The notes below the pieces were generated by a model. It saw nothing but the letters and a program-made list of their open reading frames with translations, was not told where the DNA came from and made no database searches. The position numbers and the translations under genes were made by a program. Shown one piece after another: positions 41,327 to 50,867 of a DNA stretch of 64,000 nucleotides. The DNA is taken from positions 1,240,001 to 1,304,000 of the forward strand of contig CAWHWS010000002.1 in assembly GCA_963833115.1 (NCBI GenBank), in the 5' to 3' direction. Position 1 is the stretch's first letter. Each line of letters begins with the position of its first letter. The DNA is from Hasllibacter sp963833115. Lineage in GTDB: Bacteria > Pseudomonadota > Alphaproteobacteria > Rhodobacterales > Rhodobacteraceae.

Positions 41327-43135
41327 CTAGCCGGGGGCGCCGGGGAGGGCAAGGGGGTCCGGCCCGCCGGGCGGCCCTGCGAGCGCCGCGTCCGAGACAC
41401 GCAGCTGCACGCGCGCGCGCCCGTTCCAGTGATTGGCCTCCAGCGTGCCGGCGACGTGCACGCGCCGCCCGCCCAGGTCGCGCAGCGCCGCCAGGGGCCC
41501 GGCCGCGGCGCCGAAGGCGATGGCGTCGAGCCGGGCGCCGCCGGGCTCGCCGAGCGTCAGCTTGAGGTGGTCCGCGCCGACCGCCCGCGCGTCCAGCACG
41601 CGCACGTCCGGCAGGGCGAAACGGGGCGCGGGCGCGTCCTGCCCGTAAGGCCCGGTGCGCTCCAGGGCCTCGACGAGGTCCAGGGTCGCCGCCTCGGGCA
41701 TCAGCATCCCGTCCAGGCGAAGGGCGCGGACCGGGGCTTCGCCGGCGCCCTGCCGCGCGAGCAGGGCGCCGAGCCGCGCCATCGCCGCGTCGATCCCGGC
41801 CTCCGGCAGGGACAGGCCGGCCGCCATCTCGTGCCCCCCGCCGGTCGTGAGGAGCCCCTCGGCCACGGCGCGCTGCACCGGGCGGCCGAGGTCGATGCCC
41901 GGCACCGAGCGGCCCGAGCCCTTCGCCACGCCGTCCGCTAGTCCCATTACGATCGCCGGCCGCCCGGCGAGGCGCGCCAGATGCCCCGCGACGATCCCCA
42001 GGACGCCCGGATGCCAGCCCTCGCCCGCGGCCCAGATCAGCGGCCCGTCCAGGCCGCGCGCCTCCGCCTGCGCCGTCGCGGCCTGGGTCAGGACCGCCTG
42101 CAGCGCCCGGCGCTCGGCGTTCACCTCCTCCAGGCGGGCGGCGAGGGCGGCGGCCTCGTTCGGGTCCTCCGCCGCGAGGAGCCGGGCGCCCAGGTCCGCT
42201 CGCCCGATCCGCCCGCCCGCGTTGATCCGCGGCCCCAGGACGAAGCCGAGATGGTGGCACGCCGGCGGCGCGGTCAGGCGCGCGGCCTGCGCCAGAGCCG
42301 CGAGCCCGGGCCGCGCCCCCCGCGCCATCAGGCCGAGCCCCGCGCGCACGAACGCGCGGTTGACCCCGCGCAGGGGGGCGACGTCCGCCACCGTCGCGAG
42401 CGCCACGAGGTCGAGGAGGGGCGCCGCGTCGGGCGCAGGCAGGCCCGCCGCGCGCCGGCGCCGCGCCGTCTCCACGATCAGGAGGAAGGTCACCGCCGCC
42501 GCGCACAGATGCCCCAGTGCGCCGTCCTCGTCCGCCCGGTTGGGGTTCACCACCGCAAGGACGGGGGGCGCGGTCTCCGCGCCGAGATGGTGGTCGACCA
42601 CGACGATGTCGGCCGCCCCGCCGGCCGCCAGCGCGGCATGCGCCGCCGTGCCGCAATCGACGCAGAGGATGAGGTCGTGATCCGCCGCGAGCCCCGCGAT
42701 CGCGGCCGCGTTCGGCCCGTAGCCCTCGGCGATCCGGTCGGGGACGTAGAGCGTCGCTTCCCGCCCCAGCGCGCGCAGCCACCAGATGATCTGCGCCGCC
42801 GAGGCGCCCCCGTCGACGTCGTAATCGGCGAAGATCGCGATCCGCTCGCGCCCTTCGACGGCCGCCGAGAGCCGGTCGGCGGCCACGCCCATGTCCTTGA
42901 TCCGCATCGGATCGGGCATCAGGTCGCGCAGCTTCGGCGCCATCCAGGCCGCCGCGCCCTCGGCGTCCACCCCCAGGCGCGCGAGCACGGCGGCGACGGG
43001 CGGGGGCAGGTCCGCGGCCTGCGCGGTGCGCTCGGCGATGCGGCGAGACCCGTCCGTGGGCCCGGCCCAGCGGCGCCCCGTGAGGGACCGCTCCACGCCC
43101 AGGAAGGCCGGCTCGGGAAGGTCGTCTCGGGGCAT
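41327..43135 (-). CDS. recJ: Single-stranded-DNA-specific exonuclease RecJ
   Basis: 602 residues, a DHH-family 5'-3' exonuclease for recombination and mismatch repair. Motifs: IAIFADYDVDGGASAAQ (motif I), LILCVDCGTAAH (motif II), IVVVDHHLGAET (DHH motif), and GPRINAGGRIGRAD. The DHHA1 motif GGGHEMAAGLSL lies near residue 450, followed by the C-terminal OB-like domain. All key acidic and His residues appear present. ATG start. The stop lies 19 bases from the tRNA-Glu gene, so read-through transcription into the tRNA is possible. Upstream is glpX on the same strand. Confidence 0.95.
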   Translation of the reverse strand: MPRDDLPEPAFLGVERSLTGRRWAGPTDGSRRIAERTAQAADLPPPVAAVLARLGVDAEGAAAWMAPKLRDLMPDPMRIKDMGVAADRLSAAVEGRERIAIFADYDVDGGASAAQIIWWLRALGREATLYVPDRIAEGYGPNAAAIAGLAADHDLILCVDCGTAAHAALAAGGAADIVVVDHHLGAETAPPVLAVVNPNRADEDGALGHLCAAAVTFLLIVETARRRRAAGLPAPDAAPLLDLVALATVADVAPLRGVNRAFVRAGLGLMARGARPGLAALAQAARLTAPPACHHLGFVLGPRINAGGRIGRADLGARLLAAEDPNEAAALAARLEEVNAERRALQAVLTQAATAQAEARGLDGPLIWAAGEGWHPGVLGIVAGHLARLAGRPAIVMGLADGVAKGSGRSVPGIDLGRPVQRAVAEGLLTTGGGHEMAAGLSLPEAGIDAAMARLGALLARQGAGEAPVRALRLDGMLMPEAATLDLVEALERTGPYGQDAPAPRFALPDVRVLDARAVGADHLKLTLGEPGGARLDAIAFGAAAGPLAALRDLGGRRVHVAGTLEANHWNGRARVQLRVSDAALAGPPGGPDPLALPGAPG

Positions 43136-43182
43136 CGCCGCGGTCTAGGCCGCGCCGCGTGCGGGGGGAAGGGCCGCGGCGG

Positions 43183-44145
43183 TCAGTCCGCTCCGACCGG
43201 GTTGCGGTAGATCATCCGCCGGACCGATCCGGTCTTGGACCGCATCAGGATCGTCTCGGCCGTCAGGAACCCCGGCTCGCGCTTGATGCCGTGCACGATG
43301 GAGCCGTCCGTCACGCCCGTCGCGGCGAAGATAACGTCCTGCGTGACGAGCTCGTCGCGGGCGTAGACGCGGGCGAGGTCCTCGATCCCGGCCTTGGCGG
43401 CCCGCCCCCGCTCGGCGTCGTCGCGAAAGAGGAGGCGCCCCCACATCTGCCCGCCCATGCACTTCATCGCCGCGGCCGCCAGCACGCCCTCGGGCGCCCC
43501 GCCGGAGCCCATGTAGATGTCGATCCCCGCGTTGGGGTCCGCGACGTGGATGATCCCGGCGACGTCGCCATCGGTGATCAGGCGGATCGCGGCGCCGGTG
43601 GCGCGGATCTCGGCGATCATCTCCTGATGCCGCTCGCGGTCCAGCACGCAGACCGTGATGTCCTTGGCCCGCACGCCCTTGGCCTTGGCCAGCGCCTCGA
43701 TCCTCTCGCGCGGCGACATCTCGAGCGAGACGACGTCCCGGGGCAGGCCGGGGCCGACCGCGAGCTTGTCCATGTAGACGTCCGGCGCGTGCAGCATCGA
43801 GCCGCGCGGCCCCATCGCGATCACCGTGAGCGCGTTGGGCATGTCGAGCGCGGTGAGCGTCGTGCCCTCCAGCGGGTCGAGCGCGATGTCGACGGAGGGG
43901 CCGTTCCCGGTGCCCACCTCCTCGCCGATGTAGAGCATGGGCGCCTCGTCGCGCTCGCCCTCGCCGATGACCACCGTGCCGTCGATGTCGAGCATGTTGA
44001 GCTGCTCGCGCATGGCGTTGACGGCGGCCTGGTCGGCGGCCTTCTCGTCGCCGCGCCCGATGAGCTCGGCGGAGGCCAGCGCCGCCGCCTCCGAGACGCG
44101 CGCGAGGCCCAGGCTGAGCATCCGGTCGTGGAACTTGCGGGGCAT
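43183..44145 (-). CDS. glpX: Class II fructose-1,6-bisphosphatase
   Basis: 320 residues, GlpX type. Signatures: DGTVVIGEGERDEAPMLYIG (metal-binding Asp/Glu), DIALDPLEGTTLTALDMPNA (DPLEGT core of the Li-sensitive phosphatase fold), and AIRLITDGDVAG with GSGGAPEGVLAAAAMKCMG for substrate binding. It hydrolyses fructose-1,6-bisphosphate in gluconeogenesis. It lies 18 bases after hom and before recJ on the same strand. The hom-glpX-recJ order occurs in Rhodobacterales and suggests one transcript. Confidence 0.95.
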   Translation of the reverse strand: MPRKFHDRMLSLGLARVSEAAALASAELIGRGDEKAADQAAVNAMREQLNMLDIDGTVVIGEGERDEAPMLYIGEEVGTGNGPSVDIALDPLEGTTLTALDMPNALTVIAMGPRGSMLHAPDVYMDKLAVGPGLPRDVVSLEMSPRERIEALAKAKGVRAKDITVCVLDRERHQEMIAEIRATGAAIRLITDGDVAGIIHVADPNAGIDIYMGSGGAPEGVLAAAAMKCMGGQMWGRLLFRDDAERGRAAKAGIEDLARVYARDELVTQDVIFAATGVTDGSIVHGIKREPGFLTAETILMRSKTGSVRRMIYRNPVGAD

Positions 44146-44163
44146 TGGGGCCTCCTTCGGGGG

Positions 44164-45453
44164 TCAGACGTGTTCGATGCGCAGCGCGACCGGCTCGGCC
44201 GCCAGCACGCGGGAGGCGCGGGCCGTCTCCATCGCGGCGGCCATGTCGGCGGGCGCGCAGGGATGGGTGACGATCAGGACCGGCGCCTCGGGGCCCTCGT
44301 GCTCGGCCTGGCGCATCCGGTCGATTGAGATGCCGGCGTCCCCCAGCGCGGCCGCGACCTTGGCGAGCGCCCCGGGCCGGTCGGCGAGCCTCAGGCGCAG
44401 GTACCAGGCGGCGGGCGCGGCGGCGGCGGCCGGCACGGCCTCGCGCAGCGCGCCGGCCGGGATGCCGAACACGGGGGCCGTGGCGGCGCCGCGCGCGATG
44501 TCGATCACGTCGGCCATCACCGCGCTGGCGGTCGGCCCCTCGCCGGCGCCGGCCCCGCGCAGCACGACCTGGCCCACCGCGTCGCCCTCGAGGATGACCA
44601 TGTTCGTCGCGCCCTCGAGCTGCCCGGGCGCCGAGAGCGCCGGCACGAGGCAGGGCGACATGCGCTGCTCCAGGCCGCGCCCGGTCTGCCGCGCGACGCC
44701 CAGGAGCTTGACGCGGTAGCCCATCTCCGCGGCCTCGCGGATGTCCTGGATCGTGACGCGCTCGATGCCCTCGATCTCCACCGCGCCCATCGCCGGGCGC
44801 GTCCCGAACGCCGCCGCCGCCAGGATCGCCAGCTTGTGCGCGGCGTCGATCCCGCCGACGTCGAGCGTGGGGTCCGCCTCCAGGTAGCCCAGCGCCAGCG
44901 CTTCGGCGAACACCTCCTCATAGGGCAGGCCGGCCGATTCCATCCGCGTCAGGATGTAGTTGCACGTGCCGTTGAGCACGCCCATCACCCGCGTGACGGC
45001 GTTGCCCGCGAGCCCTTCGGTCAGGGCCTTCACGCAAGGGATGCCGCCCGCCACCGCCGCTTCGAAGCGCAGCGCGGCGCCGCTCGCCTCCGCCATCTCG
45101 GCCAGGGCGTGCCCGTGGACGGCCAGCAGCGCCTTGTTCGCCGTCACGACCGGCTTGCCGGCGCGCAGCGCGGCCTCGACCGCGGCCCGGGCCGGCCCGT
45201 CCTCCCCGCCGATCAGCTCGACGAGCACGTCCACGTCGGCGCGCCCGGCGAGGGCCGCGGGGTCCGCCTCCCAGCCGAGGGGGGAGAGGTCCACGCCCCG
45301 GTCCCGCCCGCGGTCCCGCGCGCTCACGGCCGTGACTTCGATCCGGCGGCCGGCCCGCGCCGCGATGACGGCGCCGTTGCGCTCCAGCAGGCGCAGGACC
45401 CCGGCGCCCACGGTGCCGAGCCCCGCGACGCCGAGGCGGATCGGGTCGGTCAT
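44164..45453 (-). CDS. hom: Homoserine dehydrogenase
   Basis: 429 residues. The N-terminal NAD(P)-binding motif is GVAGLGTVGAGVLRLL. The catalytic domain carries LIGGEDGPARAAVEAALRAGKPVVTANK and AVAGGIPCVKALTEGLAGN, with GVLNGTCNYILTRME as the Lys/Asp substrate region. The C-terminal ACT domain (about 350-425, YLRLRLADRPGALAKVAAAL) gives feedback control, probably by threonine. It reduces aspartate semialdehyde to homoserine for threonine and methionine synthesis. ATG start at 45453. It heads the hom-glpX-recJ group, with a hairpin just upstream. Confidence 0.95.
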   Translation of the reverse strand: MTDPIRLGVAGLGTVGAGVLRLLERNGAVIAARAGRRIEVTAVSARDRGRDRGVDLSPLGWEADPAALAGRADVDVLVELIGGEDGPARAAVEAALRAGKPVVTANKALLAVHGHALAEMAEASGAALRFEAAVAGGIPCVKALTEGLAGNAVTRVMGVLNGTCNYILTRMESAGLPYEEVFAEALALGYLEADPTLDVGGIDAAHKLAILAAAAFGTRPAMGAVEIEGIERVTIQDIREAAEMGYRVKLLGVARQTGRGLEQRMSPCLVPALSAPGQLEGATNMVILEGDAVGQVVLRGAGAGEGPTASAVMADVIDIARGAATAPVFGIPAGALREAVPAAAAAPAAWYLRLRLADRPGALAKVAAALGDAGISIDRMRQAEHEGPEAPVLIVTHPCAPADMAAAMETARASRVLAAEPVALRIEHV

Positions 45454-45471
45454 CGGCGCGGCTCCGGCAGG

Positions 45472-45488
45472 GCCCCGGAAGCCGGGGC
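45472..45488 (-). terminator. Hairpin between lipoprotein gene and hom
   Basis: GCCCCGG-AAG-CCGGGGC is a 7-bp perfect stem with a 3-base loop. It lies 46-62 bases past the lipoprotein stop and 19-35 bases before the hom start, and probably terminates the upstream transcript. Confidence 0.5.
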
Positions 45489-45533
45489 GGTCGGACGCGT
45501 CCTAGACGAGCGGCCGCAGGGGGGCAACGCGCC

Positions 45534-45803
45534 TCACCGCAGGGCCGGCCGGCTCAGCCGCGCGCGCTCGTCCGCCCCGATCACCGGACCGGCGAGCGCC
45601 GCCGCGCGCCCCCGCAGGCGTGCCGCGCGATCCAGGAGCGCGGCCTCCTCCGCCGCGTCCAGCCGCCGACCGGAGGCGGCGGAGAGATCCGGGACCGGGA
45701 CGATGCGCGGCCACGGCCCCTCGATCAGGGCGGCGCGCGAGGGCGGCGCCTCCGGCGGGACCGCGCACCCGGCCAGCAACGTCAGGAGGAGGGCGGCGCG
45801 CAT
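45534..45803 (-). CDS. Small putative lipoprotein
   Basis: 89 residues. A short signal peptide with a lipobox (MRAALLLTLLAGC; Cys13) predicts a lipid-anchored periplasmic protein. The rest is Ala/Arg/Pro-rich with one helix (LDAAEEAALLDRAARLRGRAAAL). No domain is recognised. Similar short lipoproteins near hom are seen in related genomes, but the function is unknown. It is transcribed in the direction of hom and separated from it by a hairpin. Confidence 0.7.
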   Translation of the reverse strand: MRAALLLTLLAGCAVPPEAPPSRAALIEGPWPRIVPVPDLSAASGRRLDAAEEAALLDRAARLRGRAAALAGPVIGADERARLSRPALR

Positions 45804-45903
45804 CCCCCGACCCTAGGGCGCCGCGCGGGCGCGCGAAACCCGGCCTCGCCACCGCCGGGCGCTCGCGCTACGCCGCGGCCGGATCTGCCGGACGGAGGGG
45901 ATC

Positions 45904-46401
45904 ATGGACTTCGGCCCCGCATCGGACGGCGAGATCGCGGTCGGCGTCTCCACGGGACGCCGGGCCTTCGGCGCCGCGACGCTCGGCCTTCTGGGCGCGC
46001 TCCTGCTCTGGCTGGCCGTCGCCGCGCCGCCCGCCTCCCTGCCGCTCATGCTCTTCCTCGTCGCCTGCGGGATCGCCGCGACCGCCCAGGCGCTCCGCCT
46101 GGTGACCGCGACTTCGGCCGGGCTCCTCTACGCCGGCGGCATCCTGCGGGAGGCCGCGCCGGAGGGCCGGGTCCTCGCCCGGCTGGAGGACATCGAGGGC
46201 GTCGATCGCGGCGTCTTCGCGTTCAAGCCGTCCAACGGCTTCGTCCTGACGCTGCGGCGCGGGGCGCCGGGCGCGCGCGGCTGGGCGCCCGGCCTGTGGT
46301 GGCGGGTGGGCCGCCGGGTCGGCGTGGGCGGCGCCGTGCGCGCCGCCGAGGCGCGCACCCTGGCCGAGATCCTCGCCCTGCAGGTCGCCGCGCGGGGCTA
46401 G
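45904..46401 (+). CDS. Hypothetical inner-membrane protein
   Basis: 165 residues with two adjacent membrane helices (about 22-42, ATLGLLGALLLWLAVAA; 47-66, LPLMLFLVACGIAATAQAL) and a cytosolic C-terminal domain. That domain reads like a PH-like fold: GRVLARLEDIEGVDRGVFAFK, NGFVLTLRR and a tryptophan-rich turn WAPGLWWRVGRRVGVGG. GGAGGGGATC precedes the ATG. Such membrane-bound PH-like proteins are common but uncharacterised. Its 3' end overlaps the convergent pilus gene by four bases. Confidence 0.75.
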   Translation: MDFGPASDGEIAVGVSTGRRAFGAATLGLLGALLLWLAVAAPPASLPLMLFLVACGIAATAQALRLVTATSAGLLYAGGILREAAPEGRVLARLEDIEGVDRGVFAFKPSNGFVLTLRRGAPGARGWAPGLWWRVGRRVGVGGAVRAAEARTLAEILALQVAARG

Positions 46402-46952
46402 TCGCGCCATAGCACCTGCGGCACGAAGCGCGCGCGAGAGACGGTGACCTCCCGGAACGTCCGCCCGACCACCCGCGAGGTCGCAGGCGGGGTCCAGTCG
46501 AGCCAGGACTCGACCACGATGATCTGGTCGCCCACCGCCATCGCCGGCACGTGCTCCTCGAGCTCGGCGACGTCCGAGACCGCCCGAAGCTCGGCGTCCG
46601 AGCTCGCCGACCACCGAAGCTCGAGCTCCTCGTCCTCGCCGTCCTCCGTCAGGGTGTTGGCGATCACCGACACCCGCAGCGCGGCGTCCCCGCGAGCCCC
46701 CGCGAGGAAGGCGAAGAGCGCGTCCATCCGGTCGATATACGCCCGGTCGATCGGCGAGGTCTCGCGCGAGATCGCGTCCGAGACCGTCACCGCCGCCTTG
46801 AGGCTCGCGTTGCGGTGCCGGAACCCGTCCCAGACCGCGGTCATGCCGAGGAGCGCGCCGATCAGCACGGGGATCATTATGACCGTCTCCACGGAGACGG
46901 CGCCGTCCTGCGAGCGCGCGAAGCGGCGCCAAGGGGCGAGGATCGCGCGCAT
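46398..46952 (-). CDS. TadE/TadF-like pilus assembly protein
   Basis: 184 residues. A short basic N-terminus (RFARSQDGAVSVETVIMIPVL) leads into a single membrane helix. This is the TadE-like pseudopilin signature: G-x3-E followed by a hydrophobic stretch. The periplasmic part is beta-rich (RVSVIANTLTEDGEDEELEL, MAVGDQIIVVESWLDW). Tad-type minor pseudopilins help build type IVc pili or act with the secretion machinery. It is the last gene of a three-gene operon, starting one base after the preceding stop codon. Confidence 0.82.
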   Translation of the reverse strand: MRAILAPWRRFARSQDGAVSVETVIMIPVLIGALLGMTAVWDGFRHRNASLKAAVTVSDAISRETSPIDRAYIDRMDALFAFLAGARGDAALRVSVIANTLTEDGEDEELELRWSASSDAELRAVSDVAELEEHVPAMAVGDQIIVVESWLDWTPPATSRVVGRTFREVTVSRARFVPQVLWRD

Positions 46953-46953
46953 A

Positions 46954-47541
46954 TCAGGGCTCCTGGACGTAGGCGGAGACGGCCGAGATGCGGTAGCGCC
47001 CGTCCTCGTCCTTGGGCATCGCGGCGCCGAGCCCGGCCTTGGGGAACATCGGCTCGAACGTGGCGCAGGCGCGCACCAGCATGACCTCGTTGGCGGCGCC
47101 GGGCACGAAGTTGGTCTCGTTGACGGGCTCGATCCGCTCGCCGCGGTCGATGCACCGGACCTCCTCCGCCATGTCCGCGAGGTTCGCGGCCGTATAGGGG
47201 CGCAGCTCGATCTGGAGCACGTCCATGCAGTCGGGCACGAAGGCGCTCGTCGCGCACACGTCCTGGCGGAACTGGTCGAAGCTCGGCGGAGCATCCGTGC
47301 CCAGCCGCAGGCCGCGCACCGCGAGGTCGAGCGAGCGGTCGAGCATCGCGCCGCGGGTCAGGACCATGCTCGTCTCCACGGTGTTGGCGATGAACAGGAA
47401 CATCGCCGGGATGATGATCACGAACTCGAGCGTGGCCGCGCCCGACTGGTCCCGCCCGAAGCCCGCCAGGCGCCGCAGGGCCGCCGCCGCGGCCCGCGCG
47501 CCGCGGCGGCGCGCGGCCGGGGAGGCGTCCATCCGCGTCAT
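46954..47541 (-). CDS. TadE-like pseudopilin
   Basis: 195 residues. Start ATG 47541 overlaps the stop of the vWA gene (ATGA). The basic N-terminus is followed by FGRDQSGAATLEFVIIIPAMFLFIAN, the TadE/TadG-type N-terminal segment with Glu five residues after the Gly. The periplasmic domain has paired cysteines (DVCATSAFVPDCMDV; VRCIDRG; VRACATF) that could form disulphides. It is probably a minor pseudopilin of a Tad pilus whose motor genes lie elsewhere. It is the middle gene of the three-gene operon. Confidence 0.85.
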   Translation of the reverse strand: MTRMDASPAARRRGARAAAAALRRLAGFGRDQSGAATLEFVIIIPAMFLFIANTVETSMVLTRGAMLDRSLDLAVRGLRLGTDAPPSFDQFRQDVCATSAFVPDCMDVLQIELRPYTAANLADMAEEVRCIDRGERIEPVNETNFVPGAANEVMLVRACATFEPMFPKAGLGAAMPKDEDGRYRISAVSAYVQEP

Positions 47542-49193
47542 CGCGTCAACCGGAGCTGGTTGATCTGGTTCGCGATCGCGCGGAACGCCTCGGTGATCTC
47601 GATCCCGTCCACGTCGAAGTAGTGTGCCTCCGAGGACGCGCACTCGCGCAGGATCCTCTGTCCGGCGACCGGTGCCTCGAAGCTGATCGTGTAGACGACG
47701 ATGCCGGCCCGGCGCGCCGTGCCGCAGATCGCCCGCGTGCGCGCGTCCTTCGCGGCCCCGTCGATGGTCGAGAACGCATTGGAGTACGCCGCGAGGTTGC
47801 CGCCCCCATAGAGCGGCGCGCGCAGATAGCGCGACCACCACGCGACCGAGACCCGGTCGAAGAGCTCCGGCCACGCCATCTCCCGGGCCCCGGAAAGGCC
47901 GCCATGCGGCTCGAGCCGCCAGCCGCGGTCGGCGCTGTTGTAGGAGGAGTTGCCCTCCTCGTCCTCCTCCATGCCGACGGCGCTGTGCTGATACCAGTAG
48001 TCCACGCCGTCGTACCGATAGTGGGTCGAGTAGTTGTCGTCGGCATGATCGCCCGCCGGCTCGCCGGGCGCCTCGTCGACCCAGATGCTCGACGGGGCCG
48101 GCCGGTGACGGTCGCGCAGGACGTATTGCGGGGTGTTCTCCCCATCCGACATGACGACCATGACCTTCAGCGCCTGCTCGGCCTCGTGCGGGGCGGGACG
48201 GCCGCGGAAATGGGCGTGCACGAGGCCGTCATCCACCTGATCGTCCACGATGCCGCGCATGGACGGATCGAGGAGGGCCGTGCCCCACTTGGCGCCGATG
48301 TCGATGGACGTGTTGCCGCCGACCTCCAGCGCGTCGATATAGGCCTGCAGGGTGGCGACGTCGTGCGACCAGGGCATGATCTCCCGGCTCGCCGCCGGAT
48401 GGCAGACGTAGTCGATCTCCGCCGGCCCCCGCGAATAGGTGCTGAGCTCGAAATGCCCCGTCCGGCGCATCGGATCCCCTTGAGGACGGTCGATGTCCGC
48501 CTCATCGAACGCCCCACGGTCGAAGTCGACGCAGTGCGAGTAGCCATGATCGTCCGCGGTCGGGAGAGCGTCGAGGAGGCGCGGGCCGGCGTTCACCTGG
48601 GTCGCGAAGGGCACGATCGAGACGGAGACGAGCTGCGCGTCGGCGTCCGGGTCGATGACGGTTCCGACGAACTCGCGCGCGGCCGAGCGCAGGCGCGGCA
48701 GTCTCCCGTCGAAGGCCATCGAGCCCGAGACGTCGACCACGAGGCTGATCTCCACCTCCGGGACGGTCTCGTTGGCGGTGCCGGCGGCGACGATGTCGAG
48801 GGTGTCGATGCCGACCATCGACAGGAACGAAGTCGCCATGTCCTCGCGCGCGCTCGCGCTCACGGTCCGCGAGTTGAGCGTCTCGACCGGCTCGGGCACC
48901 GGGTCGAGCGCGTCCAGCAGGCCGGCGGCGGCGAAGTAGGACCGCACCACCTCGGCGGCATCGAACCTCTGGTCGAGGTCCGCGGCCGCGAGGACGGCGC
49001 TGTCCACCGTCGTCTGGAGCTTGGTTCGACGGTACTCCGCGTCCATCGCATCGACCGCCAGGCCGAGCGTCACGAAGATGATCGACGCCACGAAGAGGCC
49101 GAACACGGCCATCGAGCCGTCCTCGTCAGCCGCGAAGCGCCGCGTCGCGGAGGAAACCCCGAGGCCGGTCTCGTGCTCGTCCTGCGCTCGCAT
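47538..49193 (-). CDS. TadG-like protein with von Willebrand factor A domain
   Basis: 551 residues. The start was placed at ATG 49193, which has GGAGG just upstream; the frame opens further but without signals. A TadG-like N-terminus (RFAADEDGSMAVFGLFVASIIFVTLGLAVDA in pieces) supplies one membrane helix. A vWA domain begins about residue 150 with MIDAS motif LVVDVSGSM, continues through SVSIVPFATQVNAGP, and has VMVVMSDGENTPQ as the second acidic site. An inserted Tyr/Asp-rich loop (about 355-445) is unusual. It is probably a surface or periplasmic adhesin-like component of a Tad system. First gene of the operon. Confidence 0.85.
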   Translation of the reverse strand: MRAQDEHETGLGVSSATRRFAADEDGSMAVFGLFVASIIFVTLGLAVDAMDAEYRRTKLQTTVDSAVLAAADLDQRFDAAEVVRSYFAAAGLLDALDPVPEPVETLNSRTVSASAREDMATSFLSMVGIDTLDIVAAGTANETVPEVEISLVVDVSGSMAFDGRLPRLRSAAREFVGTVIDPDADAQLVSVSIVPFATQVNAGPRLLDALPTADDHGYSHCVDFDRGAFDEADIDRPQGDPMRRTGHFELSTYSRGPAEIDYVCHPAASREIMPWSHDVATLQAYIDALEVGGNTSIDIGAKWGTALLDPSMRGIVDDQVDDGLVHAHFRGRPAPHEAEQALKVMVVMSDGENTPQYVLRDRHRPAPSSIWVDEAPGEPAGDHADDNYSTHYRYDGVDYWYQHSAVGMEEDEEGNSSYNSADRGWRLEPHGGLSGAREMAWPELFDRVSVAWWSRYLRAPLYGGGNLAAYSNAFSTIDGAAKDARTRAICGTARRAGIVVYTISFEAPVAGQRILRECASSEAHYFDVDGIEITEAFRAIANQINQLRLTR

Positions 49194-49356
49194 GTCGCCT
49201 CCTGGGTCCGGTTCGGGAGGCGGTGATGCGCCCGTCCCATGGCGAGATTGCGGCGCTCGCGTGCGCAAGGTGGGTGTTTCGCGTCCGGTTGGCGGCGTTA
49301 AGGTGCCGGCAAGGACCCCGCCGCGCCGGCGAGGCCCCCGACCCGAGAGGCCCGAC

Positions 49357-50802
49357 ATGTCCCTAGACGCCACGATGCCCGCCGCCGAGCCCGGTTTCCG
49401 CGAGAGCGTGAACGCGATGTTCGAGAAGGCCGCCGCCCTCACCGACATCTCGCCGGGCCTGATCGCCAAGATCCGCATCTGCAACGCGACCTACACCGTG
49501 CGATTCGGCGTGCGCCTGCGCGGCGAGATCCACACCTTCACCGGCTACCGCTCCGTCCATTCCGAGCACATGGAGCCCGTGAAGGGCGGCATCCGCTACT
49601 CCCTCGGGGTGAACCAGAACGAGGTCGAGGCGCTCGCCGCGCTCATGACCTACAAGTGCGCCCTGGTGGAGACGCCGTTCGGCGGCTCCAAGGGGGGGCT
49701 GTGCATCGATCCGCGCGAATGGGAGGCCGACGAGCTGGAGAAGATCACCCGCCGCTTCGCCTACGAGCTCATCAAGCGCGACCTCATCAACCCCGCGCAG
49801 AACGTGCCCGCCCCCGACATGGGCACCGGCGCGCGGGAGATGGCGTGGATCGTCGACCAGTACCAGCGCATGAACACGACCGACATCAACGGCCGCGCCT
49901 GCGTCACCGGCAAGCCGCTCAACTCGGGCGGCATCCAGGGCCGGGTGGAGGCGACGGGCCGCGGCGTGCAGTACGCCCTGCGCGAGTTCTTCCGCCATCC
50001 GAAGGACGTCGCCCGGACCGGGCTGACGGGCGGGCTGGCGGGGAAGCGCGTCGTCGTGCAGGGGCTCGGCAACGTCGGCTATCACGCCGCGAAGTTCCTC
50101 CAGGAGGAGGATGGCTGCGTCATCGTCGGCATCGGCGAGCGGGACGGCGCGATCACCAACCCGGACGGGCTGGACGTGACCGAGGTCGCGGCGCACCTGC
50201 GCGGCTATGGCGGGGTGAAGGGCGCGCCGGGCGGCACCTTCACCGAGGACGGCGCCTCGGTCCTGGAGGCCGAGTGCGACATCCTGATCCCGGCCGCGCT
50301 CGAGGGGACGATCAACCTCGGCAACGCCGAGCGCATCACCGCCCCTCTGATCATCGAGGCGGCGAACGGGCCGATCACCTCCGGGGCGGACGAAATCCTG
50401 CAGAAGAAGGGCTGCATCGTCATCCCCGACATGTACGCCAATGCCGGCGGCGTGACGGTGAGCTATTTCGAATGGGTCAAGAACCTCAGCCACATCCGCT
50501 TCGGCCGCATGCAGCGCCGGGCCGAGGAGGCGCGCCACCAGACCCTGGTGGACGAGCTCGAGCGCCTCTCGGAGAACCCGACCGTGAAGTGGAGGCTGTC
50601 GGACGGCTTCAAGGAGAGCTACCTGCGCGGCGCCGGCGAGCTCGAGCTGGTGCGCTCGGGCCTCGACGACACGATGCGCTCCGCCTACCAGTCGATCTCC
50701 GAGGTGTGGAACGCCCGGGACGACGTGCCCGACCTGCGCACCGCGGCCTTCCTCGTCGCGATCGACCGGGTGGCCAAGAGCTATGCGGCGAAGGGTCTCT
50801 GA
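49357..50802 (+). CDS. gdhA: Glutamate dehydrogenase (Glu/Leu/Phe/Val dehydrogenase family)
   Basis: 481 residues; GAGAGG precedes ATG 49357. The catalytic core has VKGGIRYSLGVNQNEVEAL (substrate Lys), TYKCALVETPFGGSKGGL (catalytic Lys), PAQNVPAPDMGTGAREM, and a Rossmann motif VVVQGLGNVGYHAAKFL. An unusually long C-terminal helical part (from about 365) follows YANAGGVTVSYFEWVKN. It interconverts glutamate and 2-oxoglutarate plus ammonia. The lone Asp/Glu residues of the cofactor loop do not settle NAD versus NADP. It may collect nitrogen from methylamine or sarcosine breakdown encoded nearby (inference). Confidence 0.93.
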   Translation: MSLDATMPAAEPGFRESVNAMFEKAAALTDISPGLIAKIRICNATYTVRFGVRLRGEIHTFTGYRSVHSEHMEPVKGGIRYSLGVNQNEVEALAALMTYKCALVETPFGGSKGGLCIDPREWEADELEKITRRFAYELIKRDLINPAQNVPAPDMGTGAREMAWIVDQYQRMNTTDINGRACVTGKPLNSGGIQGRVEATGRGVQYALREFFRHPKDVARTGLTGGLAGKRVVVQGLGNVGYHAAKFLQEEDGCVIVGIGERDGAITNPDGLDVTEVAAHLRGYGGVKGAPGGTFTEDGASVLEAECDILIPAALEGTINLGNAERITAPLIIEAANGPITSGADEILQKKGCIVIPDMYANAGGVTVSYFEWVKNLSHIRFGRMQRRAEEARHQTLVDELERLSENPTVKWRLSDGFKESYLRGAGELELVRSGLDDTMRSAYQSISEVWNARDDVPDLRTAAFLVAIDRVAKSYAAKGL

Positions 50803-50867
50803 CGGCGCCGGAACGCGTGCCCCGCGCGGCCGTTGAGCAGCGCACACCCGCAAAGAGGGGAACCCAG